Of a DNA stretch of 64,000 nucleotides, positions 57,701-64,000 are shown piece by piece. The stretch is from Enoplolaimus lenunculus (taxonomy: Eukaryota; Nematoda; Enoplea; Enoplida; Thoracostomopsidae): NCBI GenBank assembly GCA_030248215.1, contig JASANG010003081.1, positions 1-64,000 on the forward strand, written 5' to 3'. Every line of letters begins with the position of its first letter. Positions within the stretch are counted from its first letter, which is position 1. Below the pieces are notes generated by a model. That model had not been told where the DNA came from, did not search any database, and saw only the letters and a list, made by a program, of their open reading frames with translations. A program made the translations under genes and the position numbers.

Positions 57701-60700
57701 AGTTTTGCGCTTAGAGACCCGTGTCAGTGATATGCAGAGCTTCAGACAACGCACATTATTTATTTTGTTTACTTTTTTCAATTTTAGATTTCGGATCATC
57801 TGCCTATATCTCCGCTTACGCCAGTAAAGTTCGAAATCGATTCGGGAACAGATGACGGACTGGAATCAAACGAAGCTTCTCATTCTGGTGAAGAGCCAGA
57901 TAGCGGTGGTAAAGAAAAGAAAATATCATGCACGGATACTGGTAAACTTTGAGCATTAGAACTTGTTTTTATGCGTTGTGCAAGTACATAACATTTTATA
58001 AAAAATGTTTTGTTTGTTAATTTAACGGCTATGTGTTTTCATATTTAATGCTAAATAAATCTACTGTCACATAATATGTTACGATTTAGAAAATTATGCT
58101 GTTATTAAAAGTATTTGAAAAATGGATTGAAACAATTGAAATTGGGGCGCGTGTAAACGTGCTGAACTGGACTAGCAGCGTTGGCGTATATGGTACACCT
58201 ACCGTTGGTTGGACAGGCAGTCCCCCATCTCCATATAGAAGCGAAACCAACATTGATTCAAGTTCAAATTTTTCGACTGAAACTAATATTTGTCAGATTT
58301 CACACGCGACATAGCGAGACCATTGAATCTAAACGCAGATTCAATTTCATTAACATCGCCGCGTCGTCGCAGTCAACATCCGTACAAAGGACACATGTCT
58401 GAAGAGTTGTTTTCGTTGGAAGAAGCAGCACAAACGTCGGGAACTGACACTGCTGTAATTGACGGAGTATCCCATGTTCATCGTGCTGTGTCGGATAATG
58501 TCGGCAGCCCCGGTCTTTGCTCGAATCGTAAATCGGCGTCTGTTGCAACGATGGGTATGTTGCTGTGATCAAGGTGTAGCCATGTGGGGGTTGGTTAAGG
58601 CTCAAATCTCTTGAATTTTTTGTTATAATAACTATTTAACCTCACATTGGAAATTTTATTAAACGTTCCGACGCTTCTGAAATCTGACTTGGACCTGCGC
58701 AGTGATACAGGTTTTTAATTGCAGAATGTTTACAAGAACGATGGTCTTCAAATAAGTTGCTGCGAATTGACTTTATAAATTTCAATTCAAATGTAGCAGC
58801 CACAAATGGATTATTTGTTCTAACAGAAACGTATATAAGCTAGTTTTCACCTTAGAGGCAGCGAGTTTTGTGTTTTGGGCCGGCCGCCTGTCCTATCGAG
58901 CGCGGATTCTGTGCAATCTATAGGTCATGTGTAAATTATGCTAAAATACACCATTTCAGTATAGATATAGAACATTCGAGGTATACATGTTCTTTAAAGA
59001 TCTATTAAATGTAACGTTAAACTGAGCAGCTGTCAAGCAATGGTGCTTAACGATCCTCTATAATATCTTAGGGTGCTGTTTTACGAAAAATCTGTTGTTT
59101 TCTGTTTTATTTCAGTGGCTTCGTCTTTGAAGAATATACTGTTTCCGTCTCATTACGCGCATGCTAGTACGTTTTCCAGAAAATGTGCTTGTTTTGCCTT
59201 GCTTTGAATGTCAAATTGATAACGCTACAGCTCGTGCCTAAATGCACGTTTACTTGTTTGCATAATGCATCAATATAATGTGCAAAAATGCTGGACACAA
59301 GATGCACTCACATCATGTGAGTGCAAATTGCGTCCACGTGGGATTTTGAAACAGACCTGCAGCTCATTTATGTTATTCAACAAAAGTTTTTTGTGCGCAT
59401 ATTAATGGTTTTCATTGCCCTTCTGCTTAAAAATACTGCGATACACTAAACGAAGAATTTTTGTCTTTTAACAATGCGCCCTATAAAGACGTAAATTTTT
59501 ACGTTAGCGCAAATCCAAACATACGACAAAAACTTTCTTGCAGTTAGCGTTCGGTACAGATAAAGCATCTTCTAAACTCTAAAATTTTGTGACCTTAATT
59601 GTACGCTCCAGCTTCGTTAAATGTACGTATGGATTGGATGTATCTATTAATTCTGTAGTCGTTTATGGAAGCAGTGCACTTTATTATTGTTTGGTTTAGT
59701 TGTGTCCGATACTAATGGCATATTACAGGCAACTACAGATATGATGTTATTAATGTCTTCTTCTACTGCTTTGCATTGCTAAGTTGCATGCAGCTTGCGC
59801 TCGATCAGATTTGTCGACTTTCAAGTTTTATCCTGAATGAAGTGTAGACTAATATAGATTTCATGTAATATTGTTGCATTACATTTAGGTCCTGGAAATA
59901 AACTGATCAGCACCGCTGTTATAAGTGGCAAACATTTAACTGAACCTGTTGTTGAAGAAAAACATCTCAATACAAGCGATTTTGATGGTATGCAAATAGA
60001 TAAAATGTGATGCCCGGTCTTGTATATCGGCTGGAAGCTAATTAAATAATATTAATGCATTGTGATTATGAATTAGTTGCGCTGGATGTGTTTATTTTGT
60101 TTATGGATATTTTTACATTGGTTACTTTTACAATACATAGCACAGTGTTTTCATAGGAATTGGTAATGGTAAGTTTAGTGGTAATTGCGGGTAAAATACG
60201 GCTAATCTTTTTAGGAGACACTGCTAATACTGGAAAAATTTTCAACTACGCACAATTTAAACCTGAAACTGACACTACAATTTCTAACAAAAAATATTAT
60301 TTGTTGCATAATCCAACTTTCTAAATATTTGCGTGATGTAGAAACAGCACTTCGACACTGGAAAGTACGAAAAGATTGAATTATTAAACAATCTTTTTAT
60401 GGTATCGTTCAAATTTTTAGAACGACGTGTTAAAACTACATATTATTCAGGTTCAATTGGATGCCAAAAAATACCAGAGCCGGAGCCGGATAATTCAATA
60501 TCCGGTTTCGGCTTATTTCAAATTAATACATACATGTAAGCTTTGGTATGGGTTCAACCATTCACTTATTTCTTAGGTACAATATAGTTTTGATGGTTAG
60601 AAGGTTAGTAATTTTCTTGTGCATGTGTTTTAGCAGATTTCAAAATTGTTAAACGTAATCACATAAAAATTAAACTTAATCACACTGATGTAGTACTACT

Positions 60701-62104
60701 TGCTATAACATGTAATTGTTTCTACAAAGGTATTAGTATTAACTGGGCCTTTTGGAGTGCTTGTTTATATCATTTGGAACAAAGTTCACAGCGAAATATT
60801 GTGACTTGTTATTAATGGTATAATAAAGAGGTGTTATAGTTGTATTTCGCTATTCTTAGTTTGGCGGGAATAATTCTGTGTGAGGGGTGTTTCAGGACTG
60901 CTTTGGGCGAATTTACAGTTTAAATATAAACACGCGGAATTTTTGTAATTTTCAACAAAAATCTGTGTTAATAATATAGACTATTCTCTGGTTTTGTATT
61001 AAGTGCCCAACTACTGTAAACAGAATTTTTACTTCGTGGAAGGAGGCCATTACTAACGCTCAAATATTATCGTTATTATGTCTCTATCAGCTCTTTTCTG
61101 GTGTCAAGTATAGTTTTGACACTTTTAGAAAATTCTGGGGGCGTATGCTGCGAACAGTTATCGTCAGAACCTTCGTCCGCATTGGTGCCGGCCGCAGCTG
61201 CCCCAACCCTTGAAAGTACTTCGGTTGTGGTAATGCATCGTAAAACATCAATGCCAAATATGTCATCGTCCAATCATGAAGGATTTGGTTCACCAGTGCA
61301 CGATAATGTTCGCGAAAGTGAAATAAGCAGCAGAAAAAATAGTGAATTACAAAAAGATGGTAAGAGTTCGTTTTCACTAATGATTTTGTTCTGTACTTTG
61401 TAGTTTGTCAGATTATTGAGTGCTTTTCACTTATATATACAATTTACACTCTAAGAGTGCCTTTGTCACAATATTAAATATTCTACCATGACCGGTGAGG
61501 TATTGGTAGGAATATAACGCAGTATTCTGTCAAATTATTGTGTATTTTACATACATGGTATGCTCAAGTTTACCCTCGGCTATTAAGTACTTTGACGATT
61601 AGATGAAAAAATACTTAATAGTAGTGTTCAAGTGGTGCTACATATAAAATACTGCTACCTATGTATGCTCCAAAAAATGCCGACATGAAACCGATACTCT
61701 GATATAAATCGATACCGAGATATCGTTTCAACGCTAGTTTTTATCAATCTAAATTGTCAGTTAAAATCCTTTATAAAAATTGCACATAATTACTGTATTT
61801 TATTCTGTCAGATTTTAATATCATATTTGTAGATGCTTCGAACATTTCTGAATTTGTACCTCCGTTGCGCTCTTTGGAAACGCTACACAACCGTCTCAGT
61901 CATCGTCAACTAGTCAACTGGATTGACCATCATATTGGATCGGCTCATTCTTACACCACGACATCATCAAGCCCTCCGCGTTCACCGCTGTCACGTGAAT
62001 TGTCGTGTTTTAGTCTGTCAACTGGTGGTGATTCTAGTCAACAATCGCAAACTTCTGGTGCTCTGACAAATTCAAAAAATCGAACCCCACCCGCGACTAA
62101 ATAA
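45766..62104 (+). CDS. PPIP5K: Inositol hexakisphosphate / diphosphoinositol-pentakisphosphate kinase (VIP1)
   Basis: 22 exons: 45766-45876, 46271-46449, 46763-46896, 47469-47665, 48332-48433, 48837-48998, 49164-49350, 49697-49820, 50010-50206, 50853-51006, 51716-52536, 52847-53082, 53513-53652, 54151-54268, 56589-56791, 57391-57433, 57788-57941, 58297-58554, 59116-59166, 59889-59987, 61114-61359 and 61833-62104. Together 4188 nt, 1395 aa plus stop, all GT-AG, phases consistent. It makes and removes the 1-position pyrophosphate of inositol pyrophosphates. N-terminal ATP-grasp kinase: [54 protein letters not shown]-terminal histidine-phosphatase-like domain from [10 protein letters not shown] (Arg381-His382) through [39 protein letters not shown] and [11 protein letters not shown]. 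The tail ends with the conserved LETLHNRLS motif. A Ser-rich insert of about 75 residues follows VQLKYMSFG. An in-frame TAG at 45751 supports the start. Exons 16 and 19 (43 and 51 nt) are the least certain. Confidence 0.95.
47735..48060. repeat. TACTTAAGTAATTACTTAAG-type dispersed repeat
   Basis: In PPIP5K intron 4. 'aagtaattactta' and 'acttaagta' words recur at both ends; the right end 'gtttcagaaacccagcc' is the inverse of the left end of the copy at 25113. Probably an inverted-repeat MITE. Confidence 0.5.
50268..50415. repeat. Short GGGGTAAA/TTTACCCC dispersed repeat
   Basis: 'aggggcgtaaccaggatgt' at the left, 'tttacccctgg' and 'gtttaccccataaac' at the right, in PPIP5K intron 9. It resembles other motif-rich non-autonomous elements, but the ends are unclear. 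Confidence 0.3.
53780..54125. repeat. GC-word-rich element (GACCGCAATTGCG / CTGCGAGC words)
   Basis: In PPIP5K intron 13. 'tgatcgcaattgc', 'actgcgagca', 'gggaccgcaattgcg', 'gtcgcagtaactgcgagcag' and 'gcgaccgcgatcac' recur in both orientations across 340 bp of otherwise AT-rich intron. Looks like a member of the motif-rich non-autonomous transposons. Ends not resolved. Confidence 0.45.
54269..56588 (+). other. PPIP5K intron 14 (2.3 kb); no gene seen
   Basis: Open frames at 54393-54680, 55507-55858 and 56322-56519 match nothing and break the PPIP5K frame. Intron boundaries are set by the conserved [10 protein letters not shown] / SKDKQWRRA junction. Confidence 0.6.
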
Positions 62105-62105
62105 A
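62100..62105 (+). terminator. AATAAA poly(A) signal overlapping the PPIP5K stop codon
   Basis: The TAA stop (62102-62104) lies inside an AATAAA hexamer. If used, cleavage would follow 10-30 bp later, giving a very short 3' UTR. A later signal may be used instead. Confidence 0.4.
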
Positions 62106-64000
62106 TTTTTATTGTCTTATAATCTTTGCTAGAATATTTAGTTTTGTTAGTCAATGAAGGTGCGTACTGCTAATCTCAAAAACAGGTATTAGTTGCTGTT
62201 CGGCTCTATGGCTAGCTGCTGAGCTGTTTATGTAAACTATATATCTATTTTTACGGCAACGGCGATTTAGATTTTTGATGCTTCCTCTCTGAAAAAGTGG
62301 GGGCATCATCTAGGGGAAGACCGAAAGTGGGGAAGAGCCCAGCATCTTATACATAGGTTCAGGAAACCATTGCCAACGCCTTTCCTAAGATTAAGCCTGA
62401 GCCTAGTGTTAACTTTAAATATAGTAGGAACTACTGTACCACAGTGGGGGAAGTGATCCTTGCAAACGTGTATGGATTTTGTCATTTAGATTGCGTTCGT
62501 GTTTAGCTGGCTCCGGAAACTTATCTTAAGTGGTTATTGGTATTAAAAATGGAACCTGTTGATTCAATTTGGCATTTTACACATGGCTGTTTATATATTA
62601 GATAATATTTTCCATAATTCAGGGTAGTTGTGGAAACAATGTCAGTTCCGAAAGCTACGGAAACGTGTGGAATAGTATTTATCTTGCTATAATATAAATC
62701 AGGTTTTGAACAAAACTAAGTACATATTTTTGCTGTTATAGCTTCGCTATGATGAATAGTTTATTCGCTGCATAATATTGAAACAAAAAATTCTTCTGGA
62801 CTTTAATCTAAAGTGGATTTTTGCCGAAAGTTGTAAACAGATCACCGACCTGATGATTGGATTTTGTATTTAAGTTCGGATAAGATTTTAATGTATAGTT
62901 CAATATGTCATTCGTTTACTGTGTTAGCTTTTTGTTAAGCCCATAGTTTTTATTGGTTGATGTGGAATAGAATGTTGTAAAAGATTTACGTGATTGAAGA
63001 GACAACTTAAGTAAACGTCTGATATATGTATATACTAATTACGAGTGTCTTTGCCCAATTCAAATAATGTTTGAGGAAAAGGTGCTCATTTAATACGAAA
63101 TGACTAAATATTGTAGTTTTTTTGTGGTTGCCAACAATGAAACAATCCGATTTTTTGGGTAATCCACTGTACGTAATCTCTGAACTTAACGTATACAACA
63201 ATCTCAGTCGAATTAATAATCCAATTGGCAAAATCATCGTAAACGATTTCCGTATGCTTTTCATTTCAGGTTTGTTTGTGGCACCATTTAATATTTTAGC
63301 CTGCAAAACTCCTCGCAGAAAATATCACGCGAATTCGTAGGGATGTGCCCATTAATCAGCATTAATAATATCGGCAATTTTCATGAGTATCGGCACTGCA
63401 AAAATATTGCTGATTTGCACTTATAACAATGAGTAATAACGACAGAGAAAAGGGTTTGACAGTTTAACAATATATGTGTGCAGTGAACTTGTGTGTTAAT
63501 CGTGTGTTGGCCAGGGCAATTAAAGTGCAAATGTTACCTTGATTTTATGTGTGTAAAGGTGCAAAACGGTCTTTCGTCGTACAAACATTTTTGTTGAAAC
63601 GTTTGTGAAATAATGTCTCACATTTTTAAAAAATTTCATAATTTAAACTCTGAATTCAAGACTTAATGTCAGGTGGATTGTACGCAGCTTTCGAAACTGT
63701 GTCTTAAACATAAAACAATTTGTTCAATGTGTATGTACTCTGTTTGCGATATGTATTAATACTTGTTTACTGTCGTGCAAAATTAAATTTATTTTGTAAG
63801 ACACAAATTTCTTTTTTTCAAGAAAGTTGTATTTTATTAAAGAATAAATTTTCTGATTTTTATATACGTAAAAAGAGCTGTTTGTCCGTTTATATACTTA
63901 AAAGGGTATATGAATAATAGAATTACAAAGATATTTCGGGTTGAGTTCGGACTTTTCCCAACCTAAGTTTACGTCTTGGACGTATCTTAGGTTGCAAAAT
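62106..64000. other. Downstream of PPIP5K; no gene supported
   Basis: Frames at 63007-63340 (both strands) and 63720-63917 have no recognisable homology. The plus-strand frame starting near 63137 is followed by a splice-donor-like 'ttcag|gtttgt' but cannot be assigned to a protein. Confidence 0.35.
63338..63430 (+). repeat. One end of a GCCGAT-family hAT-like element
   Basis: Begins 'tagggatgtgcccattaatc' and continues with 'tatcggcaattttcatgag' and 'tatcggcactgcaaaaat', matching in inverse orientation the right end of 2606-2984. Confidence 0.55.

Noticed and set aside
63007-63340. Next gene after PPIP5K
   Set aside because: Competing open frames on both strands with no recognisable product.

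Overview
This is a eukaryotic, intron-rich and AT-rich animal genomic window, most likely from a nematode. The protein exons look nematode-like: the PAW domain has an LSGGTGTN motif and the PPIP5K kinase core closely resembles nematode copies as I remember them. The gene for a U11/U12 (minor spliceosome) protein would fit an early-branching (enoplean/dorylaimian) lineage better than Caenorhabditis. The species assignment is inference.

Four host genes could be rebuilt exon by exon from conserved protein sequence, splice sites and consistent reading phase. (1) SNRNP25, the U11/U12 snRNP 25 kDa protein, minus strand, 3 exons, 136 aa (13.6-15.5 kb). (2) Sorbitol dehydrogenase (SORD), minus strand, 9 exons, 344 aa (23.1-31.0 kb). 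(3) Cytosolic peptide:N-glycanase (NGLY1/PNG-1), plus strand, 10 exons, 540 aa (33.3-38.1 kb). (4) PPIP5K/VIP1, the diphosphoinositol pentakisphosphate kinase/phosphatase, plus strand, 22 exons, 1395 aa (45.8-62.1 kb). SORD and NGLY1 are head-to-head about 2.3 kb apart. NGLY1 and PPIP5K are in tandem. The four genes do not form one pathway: they act in RNA splicing, polyol metabolism, ER-associated glycoprotein degradation and inositol pyrophosphate signalling.

The rest is dominated by mobile DNA. 0-6.4 kb: a tRNA-related SINE-like cluster hit by a 1.05-kb hAT-like element, a second hAT-like family, a ~172-bp tandem array, and a decayed LTR retrotransposon. 9-13 kb: nested hAT-like elements, a long inverted repeat and a TA-flanked Tc1/mariner-type MITE. 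16-22 kb: a degenerate minisatellite, a 2.5-kb inverted-repeat element containing other elements, an array of spaced palindromes, and MITEs. More hAT-like elements and minisatellites lie inside SORD introns and between NGLY1 and PPIP5K. Many of the hAT-like families start CAGGG, CAGGT or TAGGG and each carries its own reiterated short word near its ends.

The most unusual host-gene feature is three successive GC-AG introns in the catalytic core of NGLY1. All three are forced by reading frame and protein conservation, whereas every other intron I placed is GT-AG.
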